Origin: Alphaproteobacteria bacterium
Lineage (GTDB): Bacteria; Pseudomonadota; Alphaproteobacteria; BOG-932; Roseiterribacteraceae
Direction of reading: 5' to 3'
Assembly: GCA_903970575.1 (NCBI GenBank)
Contig: CAJCJC010000202.1
Coordinates: 1 to 12,243 of the forward strand
Length of the DNA: 12,243 nt
Shown: positions 1 through 7,458 of the stretch, piece after piece
Position numbering within the stretch: the stretch's first letter is position 1
Layout of the letters: each line of letters starts with the position of its first letter
The notes under the pieces: model-generated
What the model saw: the letters and a program-made list of their open reading frames with translations, nothing else
The model's database searches: none
Told to the model about the DNA's origin: nothing
Translations under genes and position numbers: made by a program

Positions 1-271
1 CCTGGCGGGCGAGGTTCGCGGCGTTGGGCAGGCGGAGCTTAGGCTCAAGGAAGCCGCCAAGCTGGGCTTTACCCAGGCGATCGTCCCTCGCCGCCGGCAA
101 CCCAAATCATCCGGCGCCGCTCCAAGCGCACGTGGTCCGCAGGCCGTGACCGTCACCGAAATTGACCATTTGAGTAAGTTGTTGCCTCTATTCGCCGTTG
201 ACCGCTCCTCGAGCGATCGCACTTTCGATCGCCAAGGGCGGGCGCGGGTCGCCAAGGGATTTCAGGCATGA
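1..271 (+). CDS. radA: DNA repair protein RadA, C-terminal end (partial, 5' cut by window)
   Basis: This is the last 89 codons of a gene that begins before the window; the reading frame starts at base 2 and ends with TGA at 269-271. The visible protein opens with a 'GEVRGVGQAELRLKEAAKLGF' type stretch, which is the conserved end of the LonC-like domain of RadA/Sms, followed by a 'IVPRR' strand and a variable tail. RadA is a RecA-like ATPase and branch-migration helicase that helps process recombination intermediates in the cytoplasm. The zinc finger and the Walker/KNRFG motifs lie upstream of the window and cannot be checked. The stop codon overlaps the cvpA start as ATGA, so the two are probably translationally coupled. 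The tail after the LonC match (about 60 residues) is longer and less conserved than in E. coli RadA. Confidence 0.85.
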   Translation, partial: LAGEVRGVGQAELRLKEAAKLGFTQAIVPRRRQPKSSGAAPSARGPQAVTVTEIDHLSKLLPLFAVDRSSSDRTFDRQGRARVAKGFQA

Positions 272-876
272 ACACGATCGACGCCATCGTCATCGGGATT
301 ATCGCCATATCGGCGCTGATCGCCTTTCTGCGCGGATTCGTCCGCGAAATGCTGACCGTGGGGTCCTGGATCGGCGCCTCCTTGGTCACCCTTTATGGAT
401 TTCCGTTAGTCCAGCCGAAATTCGAGCATTGGATCACAAGCAAGCTGGCCGCCGATATCGCGGCCGCGGTCAGCTTATTCGTGGTCACGCTGATTGTATT
501 TTCCCTCCTCAGTCACATCATCGCGCGTTTCGTGCGTGGATCGGCGCTGACAGCGGTGGATCGGTCGCTCGGCCTTCTTTTTGGGCTGGTAAGGGGCGCA
601 ATTCTAGTTTCCCTCGCCTATATGCTGATCATCTGGCTAAACCCGGATATCGTGCGCGGGGCCCGGACGGCGCCGATGATGGCGCGGGGAGCCAATATTC
701 TGCGCGGATGGGCGCCGCCCGAACTGGCCAATGACCTCCCGGTGGATTTACAGCTTCCGCCGCCGGCCGCGAACGGCGATAGCGACGCCAAACACGACTC
801 GGCGCCCGCGCCGGTCTATAACCGCCATGCGAATGACGATCTGCAGCGTCTGATCGACACGACATCTAGAAAGTGA
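268..876 (+). CDS. cvpA: CvpA family inner-membrane protein
   Basis: A 202-residue protein of the CvpA (colicin V production) family. Four hydrophobic stretches are visible, at about residues 4-20, 28-48, 62-86 and 101-124, followed by a polar, Pro/Ala/Asp-rich cytoplasmic-type tail to the end. The family's 'G(F)xRE' segment after helix 1 (residues 23-27) and the 'VDRxLGxxFGxxRG' signature (residues 97-110) are both present. The family is known to be needed for colicin V secretion and for envelope robustness in enterobacteria; its molecular activity is unsettled. The ATG at 268 overlaps the radA stop (ATGA) and has an AAGGGAT ribosome-binding sequence about 6 bases upstream. purF starts 10 bases after its stop. 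The cvpA-purF pairing is conserved across proteobacteria, which supports the call. Confidence 0.9.
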   Translation: MNTIDAIVIGIIAISALIAFLRGFVREMLTVGSWIGASLVTLYGFPLVQPKFEHWITSKLAADIAAAVSLFVVTLIVFSLLSHIIARFVRGSALTAVDRSLGLLFGLVRGAILVSLAYMLIIWLNPDIVRGARTAPMMARGANILRGWAPPELANDLPVDLQLPPPAANGDSDAKHDSAPAPVYNRHANDDLQRLIDTTSRK

Positions 877-886
877 AGGGCCGGCG

Positions 887-2353
887 ATGCTGACGACTTT
901 GCCATTCGATACAGAGGACGACGATCATCCCAAGGAAGAATGCGCCCTGTTCGGGATATTCAACCATCCCGACGCGGCGGCGCTGACGGTTCTCGGGCTG
1001 CACGCCCTGCAACATCGCGGGCAGGAAGCCAGCGGAATCGTGACCTGCAGCGGTCAGCATTTTCACGCCCACCGGGCGCTCGGCCATGTTGGCGACACGT
1101 TCGCCAATCCTAACGTAATGCGCATGCTGAAGGGGTCGGCCGCAATCGGCCACAATCGATATTCCACGACAGGCGACACGGTTCTTCGCAACGTTCAGCC
1201 GCTTTATTTCGAATTCGATTTCGGCGGATTCGCTCTTGGTCATAACGGCAATTTGACGAACGCGCTGCAGCTTCGTCGTCAGTTGATCAAGCGGGGATCG
1301 CTCTTTCAATCGACGACCGACACGGAAACCGTTTTCCACCTGATGGCGTTCGCGCTGGGCGGGAGCGTACTGGACCGGGTGGTCGGAGCGTTGCGGCAGG
1401 TCGAGGGCGCGTATTCCTTCGTATGCCTGGCGGAGGGCATGCTCATCGGCGTGCGCGATCCGCATGGCGTGCGTCCGCTCGTGCTGGGCAAACTCGGCGA
1501 TAGCTTCGTGCTCGCGTCGGAAACTTGCGCGCTCGACATTATCGGCGCTACCTATATGCGGGATGTCGAGGCTGGCGAGCTGGTGGTCATCGATAGCTCG
1601 GGCGTGCATAGCATTCGACCGTTCGTGCAGGCTGACCGCCGCTTTTGTATCTTCGAATATATCTATTTCGCCCGTCCCGACAGCCGGATCGAGAATCGCT
1701 CGGTCTATCAGGCGCGCGAACATATCGGGGCTGAGTTGGCGCGGGAGGCTGGCGTACCGGCGGATATCGTTGTGCCGGTGCCTGACTCAGGTGTTCCGGC
1801 AGCCATCGGCTACGCGGCGGAATCGGGCGTGCCGTTCGGGCTTGGCATCATCCGCAATCATTATGTCGGCCGCACCTTCATCGAACCGACCGATCAGATC
1901 CGTAATTTGGGCGTTAAGCTGAAGCACAACGCCAACCGATCCATCCTGGAAGGTAAACGCGTCATCCTGGTCGACGATTCGATCGTGCGCGGCACGACCT
2001 CGACCAAGATCGTCGAGATGGTGCGGCAGGCGGGCGCGACCGAGGTCCATATGCGGATTTCGAGTCCGCCGACAACCCATAGCTGCTTTTACGGCATCGA
2101 CACGCCTGAGCAGGAAAAGCTGCTGGCCCATCGCTATTCCGTACAGGAAATGGCCGATTTCATCGGGGCCGACAGCCTCGCCTTCATCTCGATCGACGGG
2201 CTCTACCGGGCGATGGGCGAGGCCTCGCGCAACGCACAACATCCACAGTTCTGCGACGCCTGCTTTACCGGCGAATATCCGATCAGCCTGACCGACCGCG
2301 ACCAGCGCGCGACGCAGCCGGAGCTGACTCTGATGTTCGAAAGCCGCGCGTGA
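887..2353 (+). CDS. purF: Amidophosphoribosyltransferase (glutamine PRPP amidotransferase)
   Basis: PurF makes 5-phosphoribosylamine from PRPP and glutamine, the first committed step of purine synthesis. The 488-residue protein has an N-terminal Ntn glutaminase domain whose nucleophile would be Cys19 ('EECALFGIF'), so an 18-residue propeptide must be removed; this matches the Bacillus type and not the E. coli type, where Met1 alone is removed. The 'HRGQEASGI' and 'GHNRYST' segments follow. The C-terminal phosphoribosyltransferase domain has the PRPP loop 'VILVDDSIVRGTTS' at residues 359-372. Cys254, Cys400, Cys456 and Cys459 (the last two as CDAC) sit where the [4Fe-4S] ligands lie in the Bacillus-type enzyme, so an oxygen-sensitive cluster is expected. 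The stop overlaps the next gene's GTG start (GTGA). Long open frames on the opposite strand here are shadows. Confidence 0.97.
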   Translation: MLTTLPFDTEDDDHPKEECALFGIFNHPDAAALTVLGLHALQHRGQEASGIVTCSGQHFHAHRALGHVGDTFANPNVMRMLKGSAAIGHNRYSTTGDTVLRNVQPLYFEFDFGGFALGHNGNLTNALQLRRQLIKRGSLFQSTTDTETVFHLMAFALGGSVLDRVVGALRQVEGAYSFVCLAEGMLIGVRDPHGVRPLVLGKLGDSFVLASETCALDIIGATYMRDVEAGELVVIDSSGVHSIRPFVQADRRFCIFEYIYFARPDSRIENRSVYQAREHIGAELAREAGVPADIVVPVPDSGVPAAIGYAAESGVPFGLGIIRNHYVGRTFIEPTDQIRNLGVKLKHNANRSILEGKRVILVDDSIVRGTTSTKIVEMVRQAGATEVHMRISSPPTTHSCFYGIDTPEQEKLLAHRYSVQEMADFIGADSLAFISIDGLYRAMGEASRNAQHPQFCDACFTGEYPISLTDRDQRATQPELTLMFESRA

Positions 2354-3021
2354 CGGGGCGGCTTTCCGGCCAGATCGCCCTCGTCACCGGTGCATCGCGC
2401 GGATTGGGCGCGGCGGCGGCCGTCGCGCTCGCCGTCGAGGGCGCGCATGTGGTGGTGCTGGCGCGCACCGTGGGCGGACTTGAGGAAACGGACGACCAGG
2501 TGCGCGCGGTGGGTGGGCAGGCCACGCTGATGCCGGTCGACCTTCTCGAAACCGACAAGCTGGCCTCTCTCGGACCAACGCTGTTTCAACGGTTTGGTAA
2601 GCTCGACATCTTTGTCGCGGCGGCGGCCGATCTGGGTCAGCTTTGCGCCCTACCCCAGGCCGATCCCAAGGTGTGGGACAGGGTGATGGCGGTGAACCTC
2701 ACCGCGAACCAACGTCTAGCCGCGACGCTCGACCCGCTGCTGCGCGCCGCGCCGGCCGGCAAGGCGGTGTTCGTGACCGACCGCACGGCGGTGGCCGCAC
2801 GCGCCTACTGGGCCTCCTACGGCGCTTCGAAAGCGGCGCTGGAACAGATGGCCGAAGCCTGGGCGATCGAGGCGGCCGCATCGCGGCTAAAAATCATGGC
2901 GTTCGATCCCGGACCGATGTCGACCAAATTACGGGCGAAGGCGTTTCCCGGCGAAGCCATGGGAACCCAGCGGGCGCCGGAGCAAGCGGCGCGTGAATTA
3001 GTCGATATGCTCATGGGCTAG
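2350..3021 (+). CDS. SDR family NAD(P)-dependent oxidoreductase, catalytic Ser replaced
   Basis: A 223-residue classical short-chain dehydrogenase/reductase. The cofactor-binding motif TGASRGLG is at residues 13-20, the conserved Asn116 lies in 'VMAVNLTAN', and the catalytic YxxxK is Tyr157/Lys161 in 'YGASK'. The residue 13 before the Tyr, normally the catalytic Ser, reads Asp144 within 'VFVTDRTAV', with Thr143 and Thr146 close by. The NNAG motif is also degenerate ('VAAAAD', 89-94). 'DPGPMSTKLR' matches the usual PG segment after the active site. The substrate is unknown. The GTG start at 2350 overlaps the purF stop as GTGA, so it is coupled to purF; a purF-SDR neighbourhood is common in alphaproteobacteria from memory. 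It resembles YciK-type SDRs in overall pattern. The stop TAG shares the CTAG palindrome with the stop of the convergent protease gene. Confidence 0.88.
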   Translation: MTGRLSGQIALVTGASRGLGAAAAVALAVEGAHVVVLARTVGGLEETDDQVRAVGGQATLMPVDLLETDKLASLGPTLFQRFGKLDIFVAAAADLGQLCALPQADPKVWDRVMAVNLTANQRLAATLDPLLRAAPAGKAVFVTDRTAVAARAYWASYGASKAALEQMAEAWAIEAAASRLKIMAFDPGPMSTKLRAKAFPGEAMGTQRAPEQAARELVDMLMG

Positions 3022-3422
3022 ATGGACGCAGCGCTCGAGAAACCCTTGGCGATCGACATCGGCATATTGGGGCTGGCGGGATTGACCGCCACGTCGCGCG
3101 TTATTGGACGCACGACAATATCCATATCCTCCATCGGGATAGCGCCCAGCAGCACCTCATCCCCCATGACCATGCCGCCGACAAAGCACTGACGGTTATC
3201 GAATTGGACCCGAATCGGGCCGACATACGGAACGAAGCGTCTCGACCCATCAGCCAGCGTCACCTCGAGCCGTTCCTGTTCCTTCAGCTTTAGTTGAAGG
3301 GCGACGTGTTCCGGGATGCAAAGATGCAAAGCGCCCGTGTCCGCGAGAGCCTGACAGTCGAGCGTGGCAAGATCGGAAAGGACGGGGTTACTTAATCGAA
3401 GCCGCATCTTAACGATTCCCAT
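3018..3422 (-). CDS. Clan AA (retropepsin-like) aspartic protease
   Basis: A small single-domain retroviral-type aspartic protease, 134 residues from the ATG used here. It has one catalytic triad motif, ADTGA with Asp28, followed by 'LCIPEHVALQL', and near the end the family's hallmark 'LLGAIPMEDMDIVV' block. With a single DTG motif it should act as a homodimer, as retropepsins do. It lacks a signal peptide and is probably cytoplasmic; its natural substrate is not known. The start is uncertain: in-frame GTG 3440, ATG 3434 and ATG 3407 also exist. I chose 3422 because family members usually begin MG-[LI]-V just before the first strand. It is downstream of ogt, in the same direction and only about 25 bases away, so the two probably share a transcript. 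A hand count of 3061-3300 gives 140/240 GC (58%), lower than der. Confidence 0.8.
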   Translation of the reverse strand: MGIVKMRLRLSNPVLSDLATLDCQALADTGALHLCIPEHVALQLKLKEQERLEVTLADGSRRFVPYVGPIRVQFDNRQCFVGGMVMGDEVLLGAIPMEDMDIVVRPITRDVAVNPASPNMPMSIAKGFSSAASI

Positions 3423-3447
3423 TTCGATCTTCATTTGCACCTATAAC

Positions 3448-4014
3448 CTAACGGGCGCTCGCGCCGAAGTCGATTCCGGGAAGCGTTGCGGCCACCGGCC
3501 TCGAAACGCCGATCCGCGTTCGACGGTCGGCTTTCATCGCCGCCGCGCGCGACAGAACACCCTCGTGCGCCAGCAGCGCGGCCTTGATCGGAATGCCGCC
3601 GCCGAAGCCTGTCAGCTGGCCATCGCCGCCGATTACGCGATGGCACGGGATGATGATGGCGATCGGGTTGGCGCCGTTAGCCGCACCTACGGCGCGGAAG
3701 GCGCCGGAATGGCCGATGCGCGCCGCGAGGGCTCCATAGCTCAGCGTATCGCCGAACGGGATGGCCAGGAGGCCGCGCCACACGGCGCGCTGAAAAGAAG
3801 TGCCGTCCGGCGCGAGATCCAGGTCGAATTCGCGCCGTTCGCCGGCGAAATATTGCTCGATCTGGGTGCGAACGGGAGCAATGGCGGCGGCGTCCCGGAT
3901 CATGGCCTGCGGCGCCAGACGACCGAATTGCAGACTCTTCACAGCCCCCTCCCCATCAACCACGACGGTGAGTTCGCCGACAGGGGAGACAAACGAGCTG
4001 AGCCAAAATGTCAT
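3448..4014 (-). CDS. ogt: Methylated-DNA--[protein]-cysteine S-methyltransferase
   Basis: This protein removes O6-alkyl groups from guanine in DNA by irreversible transfer to its own cysteine. The 188-residue sequence has the short N-terminal ribonuclease-like region (residues 1-66), then the Ogt/AGT DNA-binding domain: 'GTSFQRAVW' (71-79), 'IPFGDTLSYGALA' (85-97), the 'FRAVGAANGANPI' segment carrying the Arg107 finger, the active site PCHRV with Cys124, and 'LTGFGGG' (133-139). There is no AraC/Ada domain, so it is the stand-alone Ogt type. About 35 extra residues follow the normal end of the fold (after 'HEGVL', residue 153), and these are not recognisable. The ATG at 4014 lies 8 bases after the hepT stop with only a weak ribosome-binding sequence, which suggests coupling to hepT translation. 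Confidence 0.93.
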   Translation of the reverse strand: MTFWLSSFVSPVGELTVVVDGEGAVKSLQFGRLAPQAMIRDAAAIAPVRTQIEQYFAGERREFDLDLAPDGTSFQRAVWRGLLAIPFGDTLSYGALAARIGHSGAFRAVGAANGANPIAIIIPCHRVIGGDGQLTGFGGGIPIKAALLAHEGVLSRAAAMKADRRTRIGVSRPVAATLPGIDFGASAR

Positions 4015-4022
4015 ATGATTTT

Positions 4023-4373
4023 CTAAAACCTGCTCAGCTCGGTTTCGGCAAATAGAATTATCGTGGGTAAATCTTCATTAACGGTCCGCCAAACTAGGCT
4101 CTCGATAACGACGTCATAATCATGACGGTAGACATTTCCAGCCCCAAGGATGGCACGCCATGGCAAATGACTGTGTCGAGCACGTACCTCATCGTTAAGT
4201 CGCCGGCTCGCTTCGGATATAATTTCGAGGCATCGAGTGACGGCATAAAAGGTGCGGCGATCCGATGCAAATGCCGCGTAGCTCAATCCATTAGTAAAGT
4301 CGCGCGCCAAGCATGCATTCTCTTGGATATCGATCAAGGTTTGACGATCGCGTTCAGAAGACAAAGATCGCAT
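4023..4373 (-). CDS. hepT: HepT-like RNase toxin (DUF86) of a MntA/HepT pair
   Basis: A 116-residue, mostly helical HEPN-family protein of the DUF86/HepT type. The diagnostic C-terminal stretch is 'GAGNVYRHDYDVV' (residues 77-89), containing His84 and Tyr86 of the HEPN Rx4-6HxY motif. The Arg that normally lies five residues before His is Gly79 here; Arg83 sits next to the His, a pattern I recall from one DUF86 subgroup. HepT proteins act as RNases, and the partner MntA silences them by adding AMP units to the motif Tyr. I chose the ATG at 4373 because GGAG (4381-4378) and GAGG (4386-4383) precede it and because the extension further upstream does not look like the family. It overlaps the end of mntA by 20 bases, typical of this system. 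GC over 4081-4380 is 155/300 (52%), well below der. Confidence 0.88.
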   Translation of the reverse strand: MRSLSSERDRQTLIDIQENACLARDFTNGLSYAAFASDRRTFYAVTRCLEIISEASRRLNDEVRARHSHLPWRAILGAGNVYRHDYDVVIESLVWRTVNEDLPTIILFAETELSRF

Positions 4374-4656
4374 CACGCTCCGCCTCGCGCCGCACGTAAG
4401 GTTTAAGAGCCTTGCGGTGCGCAATATCCACGCGCTCGGAGAAGAGGTCACTAATGAACTGCTTAATGCTGACATACTCATAGATGCCTATTGGGGCATC
4501 GGGCTCCAACTCGACAAATATATCGATATCGCTATCGGGCCTGGCCTCGCCTCGCGCCAATGATCCGAACAGCGCAGCATGGCGAACGCCACGCGCGTGT
4601 AACTCTGGTTCATGAGCTTTAAGTCGAGCAATGACATCTTCACGTTCCATTATCAT
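4354..4656 (-). CDS. mntA: MntA-like minimal nucleotidyltransferase antitoxin
   Basis: A 100-residue minimal nucleotidyltransferase. The motif GSx10DxD is exact: Gly31-Ser32, ten residues, then Asp43 and Asp45 in 'DSDIDIFVEL'; a third carboxylate is probably the Asp in 'ERVDIAHR' (about residue 77). In studied MntA/HepT pairs this protein is the antitoxin and adds AMP to the HepT tyrosine using ATP. The start was placed at ATG 4656, with a second ATG at 4650; AAGGA (4675-4671 region) lies about 13 bases upstream, a little far, so 4656, 4650 or the TTG at 4659 are all possible. The longer open frame up to 4761 overlaps the end of der and has no family similarity. It follows der by 46 bases on the same strand. 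GC over 4381-4620 is 133/240 (55%). Confidence 0.88.
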   Translation of the reverse strand: MIMEREDVIARLKAHEPELHARGVRHAALFGSLARGEARPDSDIDIFVELEPDAPIGIYEYVSIKQFISDLFSERVDIAHRKALKPYVRREAERDAIFVF

Positions 4657-4702
4657 CAAATACCGCGAATCCTTCAAAAGCTCCAGCGGACGATCGCCGC
4701 CG

Positions 4703-6115
4703 TCACTCCTCCGCGTAGGGATTCTTGGCGCCGCCGCGCAGCAGGAGGCGGATCGGGACACCTTCGAGGCCGAAGGGGCCGCGCAAGCCGTTGACCAGAT
4801 AGCGTTGATAGGAATCTGGCAGTTCAGTCGGCTGAGTCAGGAACAGGGCAAAGGTTGGCGGCCGCGCCTTGACCTGGGTCATGTAGCGCAGCTTGTTGGT
4901 GCGGCCGTTGGCGAGCGGCGGCTGGTGGGCGTCGCGCATCGCCTCCAGCCAGCGGTTGAGCTGCCCGGTCGAAACGCGACGGTTCCACACCTCGTAGATT
5001 TTCAATACCGCGTCCAAAAGGGCGTCTAGCCTCTGCCCACGCAGCGCCGAGATGGTGACGGTGGGGATGCCGACCACCTGTGGCAACGACGTTTGCAGGC
5101 GGTCCGAGAGCCGCTGTTGCGACGCCTTGCGGTCCTTGACCGCATCCCATTTATTGATGGCGATCACGAGCGCCCGTCCCTCCTCCAGCACCCAGCGCGC
5201 GATGGTCAGGTCCTGCTTGTCGAGTACGGCCTCGGCGTCCAGCACCAGTATGACGACATGCGCCAGACGGATGGCGCGCAGCGCATCGTCGACGGCCATC
5301 TGCTCCACACGCTCAGACACGCGGGCGCGGCGGCGCATGCCTGCGGTGTCTATGAGACGCAGCGTCTTGCCGTCATGCTCGAAATCGACCGCGATCGAAT
5401 CGCGCGTGGTGCCGGCCTCGGGCGAGGTCAACACCCTGTCTTGCCCGAGAAGCGCGTTCATCAGCGTGGACTTGCCGGCATTGGGGCGACCGACGATGGC
5501 GACATGGATGCGGCCATGCGCTTCATCGGAGTCTTCGTCGTCGTCGAGGCGGGGCTTGTCGATATACGGGGCGAGCGCATCGAACAGATCGCCCATGCCC
5601 TCCCCATGCTCGGCGGAGATCGCGATCGGACGGCCGAAGCCGAGGCTATAGGCCTCGCCGATGCCGGGGATGCCGGCGCGCCCTTCGGCTTTGTTGGCGA
5701 CCAGGATGATCGGCGTCTTCTGGCGGCGAAGATCGCGCGCGACCAGTTCATCCAGGGGCGCGACGCCTTCACGGGAATCGATGACGAAGAGAACGACGTC
5801 GGCGTCGCGCACAGCCTGTTCGGTCTGGCGGCGCATCCGCGCCTCCAAGCTGGAATCGCGCACGTCCTCGAGGCCGGCGGTGTCGATCACCCGGAAGGGA
5901 GCCCCCGCGAGGGTCGCGTCCGCCTCGCGCCGGTCCCGGGTCACACCCGGCATGTCATCGACCAAGGCGAGCTTCTTGCCGCTCAGGCGATTAAAGAGCG
6001 TCGACTTGCCGACATTTGGACGGCCGATTATGGCGACTGTGGCGAGACCGTGATCGATCCCGCCATCGGCTTTGTCACCGGCGCCCGTTTTGTCGCTATC
6101 TTCAGGATCGGTCAC
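4703..6115 (-). CDS. der: Ribosome biogenesis GTPase Der (EngA)
   Basis: Der is the tandem-GTPase that assists maturation of the 50S ribosomal subunit. The 470-residue protein has two G domains: the first with P-loop GRPNVGKS at 31-38, a DTAGLED G3 motif and an NKAEG G4 motif; the second with GRPNAGKS at 209-216, DTAGMRRRA and NKWD at 321-324. A KH-like C-terminal domain follows, ending in '[11 protein letters not shown]'. Length is close to E. coli Der (490). An acidic linker ('[11 protein letters not shown]') separates the G domains. The start is GTG at 6115, overlapping the bamB stop as GTGA; no other start codon lies before the first P-loop that would fit. The order yfgM-bamB-der is the same as in E. 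coli. A hand count of four 60-base lines (4861, 5281, 5401, 5461) gives 168/240 GC (70%). Confidence 0.97.
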   Translation of the reverse strand: MTDPEDSDKTGAGDKADGGIDHGLATVAIIGRPNVGKSTLFNRLSGKKLALVDDMPGVTRDRREADATLAGAPFRVIDTAGLEDVRDSSLEARMRRQTEQAVRDADVVLFVIDSREGVAPLDELVARDLRRQKTPIILVANKAEGRAGIPGIGEAYSLGFGRPIAISAEHGEGMGDLFDALAPYIDKPRLDDDEDSDEAHGRIHVAIVGRPNAGKSTLMNALLGQDRVLTSPEAGTTRDSIAVDFEHDGKTLRLIDTAGMRRRARVSERVEQMAVDDALRAIRLAHVVILVLDAEAVLDKQDLTIARWVLEEGRALVIAINKWDAVKDRKASQQRLSDRLQTSLPQVVGIPTVTISALRGQRLDALLDAVLKIYEVWNRRVSTGQLNRWLEAMRDAHQPPLANGRTNKLRYMTQVKARPPTFALFLTQPTELPDSYQRYLVNGLRGPFGLEGVPIRLLLRGGAKNPYAEE

Positions 6116-7458
6116 TTATAGGCGGCGAGAACGCCGTCATTCGACAGGATATACAAGGTGTTGTCGGCGACAACCGGCGCGACGTCGACTTCATCCGACG
6201 CCGCCATCGTGCTCATCACCCGGCCGTCCTGAGGCGAAACCTCGACGATCTGGCCCATCGAGTTCGTGAGAATCAGGCGGCCTCCAGCCAGCACCGGGCC
6301 CTGCCAGTATACGGGATGTTTCCGCTTCTCCATGTCTTCATGGGTTTGCAACTGCGTTATCCAGCGGACGCCGCCCTTGTCCCGTGAGAAACAGACCAGC
6401 TCGTTGCTGGTGTCGAGCATGAAGATAAAGTCGCCGGCCGTCCAAGGCATATTGTTCGAGCCGATTTCATGCTGCCACATGCGCGCGCCGGTTCGTTCGT
6501 CGATCGCCACTAAGCGGCCACCCTCGGACACCGAATAGACCGCGCCATGATCGATCACCGGCGGCACGCTGATATCCGTCAGGCTCCATAACGCATTGGT
6601 ATGGCGGATCGAAACCAGATTGTCCTGCCAGGCGATTCGCCCGGTTTCGACACGCAGCGCGAAAATCTCACCCGAGGAATAGGGAATGACAGCGATGGTG
6701 GAATCGACCGCCGGGATAGCCTGGCCGAGCACCCCCTCGGATTGCGGGAGACCGGCATGGGTCCAGATGGTCGTGCCATCGGCGGCGTTCAGAACCTGTG
6801 TCTGATTGTCGAGGGTCGTCAAATACAACCGGCCATCCGTGTAGGCGGGGGCGGAGCGCGGCGGAGCGGTCAACTGCCGACGCCAGACCAGGCCGCCATT
6901 GCTGGGGTCGAGCGCCTGAATTTCCGTATAGCCGCCGGTGACGAAGAGCCGGCCGCCCCCATAGGCAAGACCGCCGCCCAGCGTATCGGTGCGCGCATCC
7001 TGCGGTGAGATGCGAACGCGCCATAGTAATTTTCCGCTGGTCGGATCGAGCGCGGAAACCTCGGCCTGGGTGTCGAGCACGAAAATCTTGCCGTCGGCGA
7101 CGATGGGCGTGCCGGTATAGAGAAGGTGGCTTTCCGGACCTTCCCCCGAATCGACGGCCCAGACCTGATGAAGATCGGCCCCAAGGCTGAGCGGACCCGG
7201 ATTATGCGCGGCGTTGCCGCCGATCTGCGGCCAATCGGGGTTTGTGACGGGCGGCGGCAAGGTGACCTCCACCTTACCCAATGTCTGGTCGATCTTGAGC
7301 TTCTGTTCGACCGCGAGCACCGAAACCCGCTTGCCGGGAAGCTTTGGCGTGCTGGAGCCGTCGAAGATACTGGAGATGGTATCGCATCCGCCCAACACGC
7401 TCAGCGCGCAAACGGCCAAAACAAAACGATTAGATCGGAAACGCGGCATAAGATTCAT
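6112..7458 (-). CDS. bamB: BamB-like PQQ-repeat beta-propeller lipoprotein
   Basis: A 448-residue lipoprotein with repeated PQQ-type beta-propeller blades. The N terminus has basic residues, a hydrophobic core and a lipobox ending VLGGC, with Cys25 as the lipidated residue. Blades recur through the rest, with segments such as '[15 protein letters not shown]', '[15 protein letters not shown]', '[15 protein letters not shown]' and '[15 protein letters not shown]', each ending in the usual Gly-x-x-x-W pattern. BamB is the accessory subunit of the BAM complex that inserts beta-barrel proteins in the outer membrane. The gene context (between a YfgM-like gene and der) is the E. coli order and is the main reason for choosing BamB over other PQQ-repeat proteins. 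The residue after the lipid Cys is Asp26, which in E. coli would favour inner-membrane retention. ATG 7458 overlaps the upstream stop (ATGA); ATG 7449 is an alternative. Confidence 0.9.
   Translation of the reverse strand: MNLMPRFRSNRFVLAVCALSVLGGCDTISSIFDGSSTPKLPGKRVSVLAVEQKLKIDQTLGKVEVTLPPPVTNPDWPQIGGNAAHNPGPLSLGADLHQVWAVDSGEGPESHLLYTGTPIVADGKIFVLDTQAEVSALDPTSGKLLWRVRISPQDARTDTLGGGLAYGGGRLFVTGGYTEIQALDPSNGGLVWRRQLTAPPRSAPAYTDGRLYLTTLDNQTQVLNAADGTTIWTHAGLPQSEGVLGQAIPAVDSTIAVIPYSSGEIFALRVETGRIAWQDNLVSIRHTNALWSLTDISVPPVIDHGAVYSVSEGGRLVAIDERTGARMWQHEIGSNNMPWTAGDFIFMLDTSNELVCFSRDKGGVRWITQLQTHEDMEKRKHPVYWQGPVLAGGRLILTNSMGQIVEVSPQDGRVMSTMAASDEVDVAPVVADNTLYILSNDGVLAAYK

Noticed and set aside
866..1723. 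Long open frame (285 codons) on the - strand across cvpA end and purF
   Set aside because: It lies antisense to an intact purF with all active-site motifs, and its translation (His/Arg/Asp-rich) resembles no family. It is a typical shadow of high-GC codon use.
4374..4481. N-terminal extension of hepT up to 4481
   Set aside because: The residues are Ser/Leu-rich and unlike DUF86; a ribosome-binding sequence (GGAG/GAGG) directly before ATG 4373 supports the shorter gene.
4657..4761. N-terminal extension of mntA up to 4761
   Set aside because: The extra 35 residues overlap the der 3' end in another frame and have no nucleotidyltransferase similarity; the family begins at about 4656 or 4650.
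5093..6121. 342-codon open frame on the + strand
   Set aside because: It is antisense to der, which has both GTPase domains complete. The translation is low-complexity Arg/Asp/Gly-rich without domain features.
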